Shown here: in pieces, positions 47,503 through 56,984 of the stretch | How positions within the stretch are numbered: position 1 is the first letter of the stretch | Layout of the letters: each line of letters begins with the position of its first letter | The notes under the pieces: generated by a model | Seen by the model: only the letters and a program-made list of their open reading frames with translations | The model's database searches: none | Told to the model about the DNA's origin: nothing | Made by a program: the position numbers and the translations under genes | NCBI GenBank assembly: GCA_037718865.1 | Contig: JBBJMP010000016.1 | Location: 62,001 to 126,000 of the forward strand | Reading direction: 5' to 3' | Origin: JADCRZ01 sp037718865 | GTDB taxonomy: Bacteria; Bacteroidota; Bacteroidia; Chitinophagales; Chitinophagaceae | DNA: 64,000 nt

Positions 47503-49308
47503 ATGAAAAAGATATTTATACCGGTTCTGTGTGTTCTTGGAATAATGGCCGCAATATCAAGTTGTAAAGAGTCATACCTGGAACCTAGACCGCTTTCATT
47601 TTATGAACCTTCATTAACCTATGTAAATGCAGCAGCCATGCGTGCTGCCCTGGTAGCCTGTAATGGAAACCTGAGAATTGAATATCACGGTGGAAACCCG
47701 CCCATTCTTACTGAGATGTTGTTCACTGAAATTGCGGTAGAAGGCACCACCGATAAGTCGGGGCCGGCACAGGATCTCAACCTGCTTATTACACCAGACC
47801 TGGTTACCTTTAACAATGATGATCGCAATAAAATCTACGTGTATTGGGATACAGCTTATGCGGCCATTAAATATGCAAATACCGTCATTTCCCGGATCGA
47901 TAATGCCAAATATGCTTCACCAGCGGAGCGGAATGCCATTTTGGGAGCTGCTTATTTTCACCGGGCGCTACGATATTACAGGCTTACCCACCAGTTCGGT
48001 GATGTCCCCGCAGTCATGACAGAAATAACAAGCCCGAAACTTGATTTTTATTCAACCAAACGAGAGGTCATCCTGCAGAAGATTAAATTAGATCTGGATT
48101 CGGCACAAATGTGGTGTTCTGACGCGGTAAGCAAGGGCGAGGTTACCAAGGGCGCAGTCAGCCATTTGCTGACAAAAGTTAATCTATCCCTGGGTAAATT
48201 TGATGATGCCATCACTGCTGCCAACAGTGTGATCAATGGAAGTGTTTACAGCCTCATGAAGACGCCATTCGGTGCAACAAGAAAGAATGTAATCTGGGAC
48301 CTTCACCGCCCGGAAAATAAATCAATTGGTGAGAACAGAGAAGGCATCATGATGATTATCGACCGGTTTGGAGATGGCGGCTTTGGAACCGGGACGACCA
48401 TCATGCGACAGGCAGTTCCCTATTGGGGCACTAATATTCAAACTCCAAGCGGTAAAAAGGGAACCAATGACAACCTGGCCGTGGAATTTGTTCAGTCGAA
48501 CCTTTACGGAAGAGGCATAGGCAGAACTCGGCCCAGTAACTATGGCCAGTATGAGATCTGGGATGACCCGAATGACCTGAGACACGCAAAAGGAAACTGG
48601 ATGACCATGGAAGAGATCTTGTACAATGATGCCGAATTGAAAAAAAATAACGATCCTTATTATTTAAAACCCTTGCAATTGCGAAATGATAACGGGGGGC
48701 TACTTTGCACGGATACGATCAGGAGCTGGTTCGGATGGCCTCATTACAAAGTCTTTATTCCTGATTTTGAAAATTCCCCTATGCAAGGAGGACACTCCGA
48801 CTGGTACCTGTTCAGGATTGCTGAAACTTATTTATTGCGGGCGGAAGCCCATTTCTGGAAAGGAGATCTTGCCGCGGCTGCAGCAGACATCAATGCGGTA
48901 AGAACACGGGCAGGTTGCGCACCTATTCAACCCGGCCAGGTAAATATGGGTACCATCCTGGATGAAAGGGCCAGGGAGTTATTTTATGAGGAACCGCGCA
49001 AGACAGAGCTTACCCGCATGTCTTATCTTTTTGCCATGACCAAAAAGGCTGCTGAAAATGGCAAAACTTATTCATTAGACAGATTCTCTGAGGACAATTA
49101 TTTATACGATAGGGTCATGGCAAAAAATAATTTTTACAGGGAAGGCATTCTAACGAACCATGCCGATAAATATACTATTAGTCCCTACCATGTATTGTGG
49201 CCTGTCCCAACAAGTGCCATCCAGGCAAACAGTAACGGACGTATCAACCAAACGAAAGGATATACAGGATACGAACTCAATGTACCGCCGTTGACAACGA
49301 TTCCCTAA
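47503..49308 (+). CDS. RagB/SusD family nutrient-uptake lipoprotein
   Basis: 601 residues. Signal peptide with lipobox ISSC (Cys21). SusD hallmarks: AILGAAYFHRALRYYRLTHQFGDVP, LLRAEAHFWKGDLAAAAADI, NAVRTRAGC and the late LDERARELFYEEPRKTELTRM. It is the lid of the SusC pair immediately upstream. It is clearly divergent from the other two SusD proteins of this window, so this pair likely takes a different substrate. A strong terminator follows 33 bases after its stop. Confidence 0.94.
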   Translation: MKKIFIPVLCVLGIMAAISSCKESYLEPRPLSFYEPSLTYVNAAAMRAALVACNGNLRIEYHGGNPPILTEMLFTEIAVEGTTDKSGPAQDLNLLITPDLVTFNNDDRNKIYVYWDTAYAAIKYANTVISRIDNAKYASPAERNAILGAAYFHRALRYYRLTHQFGDVPAVMTEITSPKLDFYSTKREVILQKIKLDLDSAQMWCSDAVSKGEVTKGAVSHLLTKVNLSLGKFDDAITAANSVINGSVYSLMKTPFGATRKNVIWDLHRPENKSIGENREGIMMIIDRFGDGGFGTGTTIMRQAVPYWGTNIQTPSGKKGTNDNLAVEFVQSNLYGRGIGRTRPSNYGQYEIWDDPNDLRHAKGNWMTMEEILYNDAELKKNNDPYYLKPLQLRNDNGGLLCTDTIRSWFGWPHYKVFIPDFENSPMQGGHSDWYLFRIAETYLLRAEAHFWKGDLAAAAADINAVRTRAGCAPIQPGQVNMGTILDERARELFYEEPRKTELTRMSYLFAMTKKAAENGKTYSLDRFSEDNYLYDRVMAKNNFYREGILTNHADKYTISPYHVLWPVPTSAIQANSNGRINQTKGYTGYELNVPPLTTIP

Positions 49309-49340
49309 AACGGTTGGCCGATAATATTTCTGGTATAAAA

Positions 49341-49368
49341 AAACCACTCCATTTGAGTGGTTTTTTTT
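49341..49368 (+). terminator. Rho-independent terminator after SusD
   Basis: Arms AAACCACTC and GAGTGGTTT around a CATTT loop, followed by an unbroken T run. It closes the SusC-SusD operon. Confidence 0.9.
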
Positions 49369-49469
49369 ATACAATTTCAAAGCCTGATAATCTATCGGGT
49401 TAATTGCTGCAATATTGTAATATTGCACAAATTACCAACCGGCGTATACATAAATTATTAATCTATTAT

Positions 49470-50468
49470 ATGGAATACAGAAAATTAGGCACCTCAGACC
49501 TGGAACTTTCAGTGATAACCTTTGGTGCGTGGGCAGCGGGCGGCTGGAAATGGGGAGGCACGGAACGCTCGGTAGCCGTTGAAGCCATCAGGGCAGCTTA
49601 TGAGTTGGGAGTAACATCTATTGATACGGCTCCTATTTACGGCCAGGGCGCAAGTGAAGACATTGTGGGAGAAGCAATCAAAGATCTTCCCAGGCATAAG
49701 ATCCAGATCCTTACAAAATTTGGTATGCGCTGGGATCTGGCTAAAGGGGATTTTGCTTTCAGCAGCCAGGATACCAAGGGCAAGGATATCGATGTTTACA
49801 AATACGCAGCCAGGGAAAGCATTATTAGAGAATGTGAAGATAGTCTTCGTTTGCTGCGCACGGACTATATCGATCTTTACCAGATACACTGGCCCGACAT
49901 AACCACACCGATTGAAGAAACCATGGAAACCCTTGCTGAACTGATCAGGCAGGGTAAGGTGCGTTATGCAGGGGTTTGCAATTATGATGTTAGCCAGATG
50001 CAGGAAGCTGAGAAATACATCAACCTGGCCTCAAACCAGGTTTCTTACAGCATGGTCAAGCGTGATATTGAAGAAGAGGTTATTCCACACTGCATAAATA
50101 ACAATAAAGCCATTTTGGCTTATAGTCCGCTTGAACGCGGTTTGCTAAGCGGCAAGATGAAACCTGGCCACCATTTTAATGAAGGCGACCACCGTGCTGA
50201 ATTACACTTTTTTAATGACGAAAATCTTACTAGGACCAACGCCTTCCTGGAAAAGATCAAACCTCTGGCGGATGAAAAAAATGCAACACTCGCACAACTG
50301 GTAATCCGCTGGACCATCGAACAACCTGGTATCACCATAGCTCTTGTAGGCGCCCGGAATGCAGAGCAGGCCATACAAAATGCAAGAGCCATAGAAGTAA
50401 GTCTGAATCAGGACGATATCAGCTTTATCAACCGCGAACTGGATAAGCTGGAATTGGTGAAAAAATAA
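49470..50468 (+). CDS. Aldo/keto reductase
   Basis: 332 residues from the ATG at 49470 (MEYRKLGTSDLELSVITFG), the usual family start; an upstream start at 49404 adds 22 residues that overlap promoter DNA and do not fit. The catalytic tetrad Asp-Tyr-Lys-His can be placed: IDTAPIYGQG (Asp and Tyr), ILTKFG (Lys) and YQIHWPD (His). The late stretch GITIALVGARNAEQAIQN is the NADPH-binding loop. Such enzymes reduce aldehydes or ketones, often sugars, with NADPH in the cytosol. It lies between the SusC/D pair and the beta-helix gene, all on one strand, but a terminator separates it from SusD. Confidence 0.92.
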   Translation: MEYRKLGTSDLELSVITFGAWAAGGWKWGGTERSVAVEAIRAAYELGVTSIDTAPIYGQGASEDIVGEAIKDLPRHKIQILTKFGMRWDLAKGDFAFSSQDTKGKDIDVYKYAARESIIRECEDSLRLLRTDYIDLYQIHWPDITTPIEETMETLAELIRQGKVRYAGVCNYDVSQMQEAEKYINLASNQVSYSMVKRDIEEEVIPHCINNNKAILAYSPLERGLLSGKMKPGHHFNEGDHRAELHFFNDENLTRTNAFLEKIKPLADEKNATLAQLVIRWTIEQPGITIALVGARNAEQAIQNARAIEVSLNQDDISFINRELDKLELVKK

Positions 50469-50696
50469 ACGCAACTGATATCTTACTGCCTGGTCCCCTA
50501 TTCTACCTTCGCTTAATATTTTAAGCGATAACGCTATTGACCATAGTTTGCTCCCGTCTTGATTCTCGTTTATCAGCTTATTGATTGTTGTAACTGTAAT
50601 ATCATTTAACCTTTATGCCCGTTAACAAGTTACGGCATATTGTTAAATCCGAATGAACCGGATTTAGTTTCAGTTTAAACAATCAATCCTACTCCT

Positions 50697-53675
50697 ATGA
50701 AAATGCTTTACCCTGTGAAACTCTTTGTCTTATTCCTGATTAGCCTGTTTAGTGTAAGCAGTATTTACTCTGCTGATCTACAGGCTGCAGATTGCGGTTG
50801 CGATTTTACCCTAAAACCGAAGAACGGCGAAACGGAAATTTACGTCAATGGTCAAACGCTTGGTGTTAAACCTGGTAACAAGGTTTGCATTCCCGGCGGT
50901 ACCTATAAACATATCTATTTATTTAATTTTAACGGAACTGCAGAACAGCCCATTACCGTTACCAACTGCACCGGAAAGGTGATTATATCGGGTAACGTCA
51001 GCTATGGATTTATTCTGAAAAGCAGTAAAAACATTCATGTTATGGGCACCGGTGATCCGTCGTTTGAATACGGGATCCTGGTTGATGGAACAGCAATCTC
51101 TCAGGCTACCGGGTTTGCGACGGGCGATCGCTCTACTGACATTGAACTGGACCATATTGAGATCTACAAATCAGGTGCGGGGTTCATGTATGCACCTACG
51201 CCCAATTGTGATTCCGCTACCTGGGGATCCAGTTTTACCATACGTAACCTCTCTTACCACCATAATTATGTGCATGATACCGGTGGGGAGGCTTTCTATA
51301 TCGGCAATACCAGTAATACCTATAATTTAACCTGTAATGGCAGTGCCATAAGCGTTACTCCACAAGTGATCAACGGTTTAAAAATATACAACAACCTCAT
51401 CGAAAGATCCGGTTGGGATGGTATACAGGTCGCCAGCTCTCCCGTTGGCGTTGAAATTTATAACAATGTGGTTAAACAGCATGGCGTGATGAACCGCGAC
51501 TCGCAGCAGGCAGGCATTATTCTGGGTGGCGCTTCGAGTGGAAAGGTATACAACAATGTGGTCCTGGGCGGTACGGGCAATTCGTTTCAATGCTTTGGTG
51601 TGGGACTAATTCAGGTGTATAACAATGTATTTGCCAACGGAGGTTATAATGGAAGCGCATTCGGGCAGCACGGGGTTATATTTGCCAGCAGACCCGCTCC
51701 GGCAGGATATCCTAAAATGACTATGCAGTTTATGAATAATACCATCATAAATCCCAAGGCAAGCGGGGTAGTCATGTATGATGAGTACGCGGGAGTAGGT
51801 ACCAACAACGTTTTTCTTAATAACATAGTAACTAATCCGGGTGCCCTGGCAAACGGATCAACGCTTGCCTACTGGGATATAAAACTGCCTTCCCAAAACA
51901 TGCAGCTTTCAAACAACATTAATAAACCAACCTCGGCAGAACTTAAGTTTGTCGATGCGGCTAATAACAACTATAACCTCCAGCCCGGCTCTATAGCCAT
52001 TGATGCGGGCATGGACTTAAAGAATTATGGCATAACAAAAGACATGAATAATAACAGCCGCCCGGGTGGTGCCGCCTTTGATGCAGGAGCCTTCGAACAC
52101 ACATCAACGGTGCACGTAAACCAGGCGCCGGTTGCGAATGCAGGCGCCGATTTCAACATTACATTGCCGAACTCTCAGGTAACCTTAAGCGGAAGCGGCA
52201 CTGATGCTGACGGAACGGTAACTGCCTATAACTGGAAGCAGCAAAGCGGGCCTTCCCAATCCGGTATTGTAAGTGCAGGTGGTGCGGCTACAGCGGTGAA
52301 TTCGCTTACCGTTGCCGGAATGTATGAGTTTGTACTAACGGTCACGGACAACGAAGGCGCCAGCGATACGTCTATTGCAAAAGTAATTGTTAGTGCCTCT
52401 ACTCCCGGAAGCGTGCCTGGTCTGCTGAAATACAGGTATTATACCTTCACCGGCACCTGGTATCACATGCCCAATTTGCATGCACTTACTCCTGCCGGAA
52501 CCGGGACCGTTGCAAACATCACCCTGGCAAACAGGACACAAAATGACCGTTTTGCTTATCTCTGGGATGGGTATATTAACATTCCGGTAAGCGGCACCTA
52601 TACCTTCCGTACAACATCCGACGACGGCAGCCAGTTCTGGATAGGCGATCTGCCTTTACCCCTGATCAATAATGATGACTTACATAGCCCGCGGGACAGA
52701 GATGGCACCATCACCCTGAACGCAGGTGTATACCCGATCGCAGTATTATATTATGATCAGGACGGCGGCGAAATGATGAATGTGTCGTGGAAAACGCCCC
52801 AGACCGGAAGCAACTTTGAAGCTATCCCTACGACTTCCTTTGTAAATGCCCCTGTCAGAGGCGGTCCATTAAAATACAGGTACTACACTTTCTCAGGCAC
52901 CTGGTATAATATGCCCAGCCTGCACGCCCTTACGCCGGTTGCAACAGGAACCGTTGCCAACGTTAACCTGGCCAACAAAACACAGAATGATCGTTTTGCA
53001 TTTCTCTGGGAAGGATTTATCAATATAACAGTTGGCGGAAGTTATACTTTCCGTACAACATCCGATGATGGAAGCCAGTTCTGGATAGGTAGCTTACCCG
53101 GTCCATTGATCGTTAATGACGGGTTACACGGCCCCGAGGATAAAGATGGCACCATCACCTTGAATGCCGGTGTATACCCGATAGCCTATCTCTACTATGA
53201 ACAGGAAGGCGGTGAAACCATGAATATATCCTGGAAAACGCCTCAAACAGGAAACAGTTTTATAACAATTCCAGACAATGCCTTTGTTACCCAGCTATCT
53301 CCTGTGGCAGCTTATGAGAACCCGGCGATACATAAATACAACATGGCCAGATGCTCGCTGATGGCCATGGATTCCGGCAGGTCAAATCTTGCAATGAGTA
53401 AAATAAAGACTGATGAAAATTTTCGTCCTTCACTGGTACTATTTCCGAATCCCGCTATTGAACAGGTAAATCTTCGCCTGACGCATACCGAAAAAGGTTT
53501 AGTGCAGGTAAACATTGTAAACGGATTAGGAGTTACGGTAAGAAGCAATCAGTATCGCAAAGAAAACATATACTGGCAACAAAACCTGGCTGTCTCCGGA
53601 CTAAAGCCGGGATACTACCTCGTTGAAATAAAAGGAAAAATGCTGGACTTTAAACAATCGTTCATAAAAAAATAA
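50697..53675 (+). CDS. Secreted beta-helix protein with PKD, two PA14 domains and T9SS type A sorting domain
   Basis: 992 residues. Signal peptide (about 1-25) then an N-terminal right-handed beta-helix (about 60-460) rich in N-N-V/I-x-N-turn repeats (YNNLIERSGWDGIQVAS, VYNNVV, FMNNTII), typical of polysaccharide lyases and related enzymes. A PKD domain follows (NQAPVANAGADFNITLP, from about 470). Two tandem PA14-type modules start at about residues 578 and 726 with a 148-residue period. The last roughly 85 residues are a type A T9SS sorting domain (LFPNPAIEQVNLRL ... GYYLVEIKG). The protein should be exported by T9SS and bind, perhaps cleave, a polysaccharide. Catalytic residues cannot be assigned by eye. 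Confidence 0.85.
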   Translation: MKMLYPVKLFVLFLISLFSVSSIYSADLQAADCGCDFTLKPKNGETEIYVNGQTLGVKPGNKVCIPGGTYKHIYLFNFNGTAEQPITVTNCTGKVIISGNVSYGFILKSSKNIHVMGTGDPSFEYGILVDGTAISQATGFATGDRSTDIELDHIEIYKSGAGFMYAPTPNCDSATWGSSFTIRNLSYHHNYVHDTGGEAFYIGNTSNTYNLTCNGSAISVTPQVINGLKIYNNLIERSGWDGIQVASSPVGVEIYNNVVKQHGVMNRDSQQAGIILGGASSGKVYNNVVLGGTGNSFQCFGVGLIQVYNNVFANGGYNGSAFGQHGVIFASRPAPAGYPKMTMQFMNNTIINPKASGVVMYDEYAGVGTNNVFLNNIVTNPGALANGSTLAYWDIKLPSQNMQLSNNINKPTSAELKFVDAANNNYNLQPGSIAIDAGMDLKNYGITKDMNNNSRPGGAAFDAGAFEHTSTVHVNQAPVANAGADFNITLPNSQVTLSGSGTDADGTVTAYNWKQQSGPSQSGIVSAGGAATAVNSLTVAGMYEFVLTVTDNEGASDTSIAKVIVSASTPGSVPGLLKYRYYTFTGTWYHMPNLHALTPAGTGTVANITLANRTQNDRFAYLWDGYINIPVSGTYTFRTTSDDGSQFWIGDLPLPLINNDDLHSPRDRDGTITLNAGVYPIAVLYYDQDGGEMMNVSWKTPQTGSNFEAIPTTSFVNAPVRGGPLKYRYYTFSGTWYNMPSLHALTPVATGTVANVNLANKTQNDRFAFLWEGFINITVGGSYTFRTTSDDGSQFWIGSLPGPLIVNDGLHGPEDKDGTITLNAGVYPIAYLYYEQEGGETMNISWKTPQTGNSFITIPDNAFVTQLSPVAAYENPAIHKYNMARCSLMAMDSGRSNLAMSKIKTDENFRPSLVLFPNPAIEQVNLRLTHTEKGLVQVNIVNGLGVTVRSNQYRKENIYWQQNLAVSGLKPGYYLVEIKGKMLDFKQSFIKK

Positions 53676-53690
53676 CGGATCTGTTTTTCC

Positions 53691-53722
53691 AGGGCTGGTA
53701 AGTGTAATCCCTTACCAGCCCT
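53691..53722. terminator. Bidirectional terminator hairpin
   Basis: Perfect 12-bp arms AGGGCTGGTAAG and CTTACCAGCCCT around an 8-base loop, followed by TGTGTTT. It lies between two convergent genes. Confidence 0.8.
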
Positions 53723-53732
53723 TGTGTTTACA

Positions 53733-54926
53733 TCAATTCTTTCTTTGATTATATGGAATATAATTTTCCCATAACCAGGGAGTAAACCGGTCGCCTATAG
53801 CCGTCTCCAACAACTCCTTAAAGATGCTTTCGCCATTGTCACTATTACTCATTATTACAATCCCTGTTCTGTGATCCGGAAAAATTATGGAATAATGCTG
53901 GAAGCCATCGCCATGCCCTTCTTTAAAAGCCCCTATACCGTAAGGTGATTTCAGTAAGACCCATCCTAAACCATAACTTAAATCAATTGCATCATTGGCA
54001 GTCGAATCACGCAGTCGTAAAGGGCCGAATTGCCTGACTGACCTGATCTTTATCTGGGGCGTAAACATGACTTTCCGGGTTGATAATTTTAGTATACTGT
54101 TTTTGAGCACTGCCTTTGTAAACAGCGTATAGTCATTCAATGTCGTTTCCAGGGTGCTGGCTGCTCTGGCTTCATTATCCTTATCTTTCTCATACATTTT
54201 ACCTGTTGTGTTGTGTCCGAAGCAATAATCTTTTTCAAATTTTGCCTGCCACGTGTAAGAAGACATATGCATGCCCAAAGGAGTAAAGATTTTATCGTGC
54301 ATCAATTCTTCAAGCGACTTGCCCAGCATATATTCGAGAACTACCTGCAAATACACCATTCCCTCTCCGGAATAACTATACCTGGAGCCAGGTTTTAATT
54401 TGACCCTTAATTTTTCATCCTCTTCATCCGATCTCCAATTGGGAAAACCGGATGTATGATCCAGGCACATCCTTGCCGTAATTTTTTTGTACAGCGTGTC
54501 ATTTTTAAGGTCGCTGTAGTTATCATGCCATCTTTTTGTAGGCGTATATTCAAAGATAGGTTTGATCAAATAGTCTTGTAACGGCTTATCCAAATCTATC
54601 ATACCTTCTTCGGCCAGTTTCATCACTAACACTGCAAAAATTGCCTTACTAAACGAAGCTCCATAAAAGTTTGTGCCGGCCTTTATCGGCTCCCTCGTAT
54701 CTATGCGCTTGTAACCAAACGTTTTACTATAAACAGGTTCGTTATTGTTGAATATACTGATTGCTAACCCGTGAACGTGTGCCTCTCTCATTAAAGATTG
54801 GATCTTATTATCCAGGTAAGCAACAGAAATGCTGCTTTTGTCGAGTCTGATAATCGTTTGTCCCTGAGCTATACAATTCAATATGATAAAGCAAAAAATA
54901 AGTAACCGTAATATTTTACTGAACAT
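53733..54926 (-). CDS. Serine hydrolase of the beta-lactamase/class C family
   Basis: 397 residues with a signal peptide (about 1-23). The nucleophile motif S-x-x-K is Ser91-Phe-Ser-Lys94 in FYGASFSKA. The Tyr motif is YSYSGEGM (Y-S-G instead of Y-x-N, a common variant in Bacteroidota), and a third motif GHGDGFQ stands near the C-terminus. Such enzymes are periplasmic or surface D,D-peptidase- or esterase-like hydrolases rather than real beta-lactamases in most cases. It stands alone on the reverse strand, convergent with the beta-helix gene behind a hairpin terminator. Confidence 0.85.
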   Translation of the reverse strand: MFSKILRLLIFCFIILNCIAQGQTIIRLDKSSISVAYLDNKIQSLMREAHVHGLAISIFNNNEPVYSKTFGYKRIDTREPIKAGTNFYGASFSKAIFAVLVMKLAEEGMIDLDKPLQDYLIKPIFEYTPTKRWHDNYSDLKNDTLYKKITARMCLDHTSGFPNWRSDEEDEKLRVKLKPGSRYSYSGEGMVYLQVVLEYMLGKSLEELMHDKIFTPLGMHMSSYTWQAKFEKDYCFGHNTTGKMYEKDKDNEARAASTLETTLNDYTLFTKAVLKNSILKLSTRKVMFTPQIKIRSVRQFGPLRLRDSTANDAIDLSYGLGWVLLKSPYGIGAFKEGHGDGFQHYSIIFPDHRTGIVIMSNSDNGESIFKELLETAIGDRFTPWLWENYIPYNQRKN

Positions 54927-55065
54927 GAATGTAGTTATAGTTATTGTTCTATTTTAGGATAGAATCTGGCAAAGTCGCCCATTCGCCTAATTGTTAACCG
55001 AAAAAATTTGTACTCTCATCAACGTATTACCGTTTCGCCGATAAATGTCCAATACCTGAGATCTG

Positions 55066-55494
55066 CTATGTGATGAGAGGTCGCCCGATCTCCCAGCGAT
55101 GTCCGAAAAGATCAACCAGGCGTCCTAATCTCCAGCCATGCTCCTCACTAACAGGGAAGACCTGTGAGGCACCTGCTTCAATAGCCCTAGTGAAGAGAGC
55201 ATCCGGATCCGTCACTGTTAATATCATTCGAACAGAACCTCCGTCCAAAGACTCAGGACTTAAGTCGCCCTGGTCAGGAGATTGTTCACTTAACCAAAAC
55301 TCCGCTCCATCAATGGAAAGTTTTGCCACCAGGCCGCCATCCGGCGCTTCCAGCCGATAGACTTCAATTGCTCCAAAGGCAGACTTGTAAAATTCCACCG
55401 CTTTCCCACTATTCCGGACAGACAACCATGGTGCTATGGAGCTTGAGATGGTTGTTCCTTCACTATAACCTTTTTCTTCGCTACTTGTCATCAT
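55066..55494 (-). CDS. VOC-superfamily (glyoxalase/PhnB-like) protein
   Basis: About 142 residues from the ATG at 55494; a TTG seven codons upstream is possible but weak. The pattern SIAPWLSVRNSGKAVEFYKSAFGA, then LSIDGAEFWLSE, DGGSVRMILTVTDPDALFTRAIEAGA and LVDLFGHRWEIGRP is that of PhnB-like VOC proteins of about 140 residues. Members bind a metal in a paired beta-alpha-beta fold and act as glyoxalases, dioxygenases or antibiotic-binding proteins; no specific function can be assigned. It neighbours the mobile region that starts about 90 bases upstream of its start. Confidence 0.85.
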   Translation of the reverse strand: MMTSSEEKGYSEGTTISSSIAPWLSVRNSGKAVEFYKSAFGAIEVYRLEAPDGGLVAKLSIDGAEFWLSEQSPDQGDLSPESLDGGSVRMILTVTDPDALFTRAIEAGASQVFPVSEEHGWRLGRLVDLFGHRWEIGRPLIT

Positions 55495-55579
55495 GAGAGA
55501 ATTAATAAAATGCAATATAATTAACTCAAGTTTCGCAGATAAAATTTAGATGGAAAGAAAAGAAAAATAAATAAAAAAA

Positions 55580-55653
55580 GCAGCATGAATTCTTGTGTAA
55601 GCTACTGAAATTCAGTAACTTAAAGGTACTAAACTTGTACAAGGTCATGCTGC
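55580..55653. repeat. Inverted repeat at the left end of the DDE transposase remnant
   Basis: GCAGCATGA (55580-55588) pairs with TCATGCTGC (55645-55653), and an inner ACTGAA/TTCAGT stem lies between. The right arm overlaps the transposase ATG, so folding would mask its start; it could also mark the IS terminus. Confidence 0.45.
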
Positions 55654-56558
55654 AATCCAAAGATATTCAATCGGTAGAAGAGTTAAAAAAATATTTTTCC
55701 AATTCAACAAAAATGGTGGATTACCTCGTTAATCTACTTTCGTTCTTTGAATTTAAAAGGGTGTATGGTGTATTAAAGCCATTGAAGAAAAGAGGCTATC
55801 ATATTATTGATGTATTTCCGGTGTTGATCATTTTGCCTTTTCTTAAACATGCCAGTATACATGCGCTATTTAAATCGCGTAGCAAAGATTTGTCCGGTGC
55901 TGACAAGGATGTGTATTACAGATTTAAGAACATGCAAACCATTCCATGGCGTAGGTTGCTGATGAGTTTTGTAAAACGATTCGTGGTCATTATTGAAAAG
56001 AAGGGGGAGGCTGAAACACAAGCCAAACGTTGTTTGATCATAGATGATTCCTTGTTGCATAAATCAGGGAGGGCTATAGAATTTACAGGCAAGCTTTGGG
56101 ATCATGTGAACCATAGCTATCAGTTAGGGCTTCGTTTATTGCTGTTGTGTTATTATGATGGAAAAAGTAATCTGCCGCTGGATTTTTCATTGCACCGGGA
56201 AAAAGGCAAAAATGAACAAAAGCCTTATGGATTGACTAAAAAGCAATTAAAGCGGCAATATAAAGGATGTCGCCTTGAAGACAGTGAAAGTAATAAAAGA
56301 GCCAGGGAGGTAGACAGGAGTAAAACCGAGGTTGGGATAGAGATGATTAAAAGGGCGCTTCGATTGTTAAAAGTAGATTATGTGCTGATGGACAGTTGGT
56401 TTACTTCAGAACGGATGATCGAATGCGTAAGGAGTTATAGCAAACAAAACGTGCACCTGATCGGAATGATGAAAATGGGCAAAGCTAAATACTTGTACAA
56501 AGGAAAGTATTATAGTGCCACCGAATTGTTAACCAGGTTTTTCCCAGCCTGCTCTTGA
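55647..56558 (+). pseudogene. IS4-type DDE transposase, 3'-truncated
   Basis: The frame from the ATG at 55647 (MLQSKDIQSVEELKKYF) runs 303 codons. The first catalytic Asp lies in CLIIDDSLLHKSGR, the second in YVLMDSWFTSERM, as in IS4-family transposases. The frame breaks off shortly after YYSATELLTRF, then reads six foreign codons to a stop. Full-length relatives run about 430-450 residues, so the C-terminal part with the third acidic residue (the Y-R-E-K region) is missing and the enzyme should be inactive. The break abuts a truncated mazE-like gene on the opposite strand. Confidence 0.82.
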
Positions 56559-56696
56559 ACTAGTTTTGGGTTTTAGAATTATGTAATCTTTTTCCAATAT
56601 TATTTCAACAGTGTCTGTTATATTATACTTGTCAAGTATGGTCTTTGTCAATCGAATTCCTTTGGAATTACCAATTGATATTACTGATATGTCCAT
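56529..56696 (-). pseudogene. MazE/AbrB-type antitoxin gene, 3'-truncated
   Basis: 55 codons from the ATG at 56696. The start MDISVISIGNSKGIRLTKTI and EIILEKDYIILKPK form a swapped-hairpin (SpoVT/AbrB) DNA-binding domain of MazE antitoxins. The typical RxGWEK linker follows, then the frame reads PG and stops where the transposase remnant begins. The C-terminal toxin-binding tail, about 20-25 residues, is missing, and no mazF toxin gene follows. A longer frame reaching 56720 adds eight residues that look unrelated. Confidence 0.75.
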
Positions 56697-56787
56697 ATTA
56701 AAGTAAGTTATTGTACACACAAAGTAATTACAATAACTCGATCTTTACAAATTAAAGTCTGATTAAAAAATGGCGGCTTACGGACAC

Positions 56788-56956
56788 GCATTTAAGTTGG
56801 GGCAATTAATATTCGCCCGATCTTCAAATGCTCAACGATCATTTGCTGCTCAATTTATTCCCAATCGCCGATAGCGGTCCGTCCGTCGAAACAATAGTTG
56901 AATAAGGATACAACGATCCACCATAGATTACGTCTGCCCCAATTTTTTTTAAATGC
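56788..56956. repeat. Possible small inverted-repeat element (MITE-like) or IS remnant
   Basis: GCATTTAAGTTGGGGCA (56788-56804) faces TGCCCCAA...AAATGC (56935-56956) with a longer T run inside the right arm. About 130 bases without a gene lie between. The imperfect ends and missing target duplication leave its nature open. Confidence 0.4.
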
Positions 56957-56984
56957 ATTTGGTGCCTGCTGGTTTTCTTTGTCG

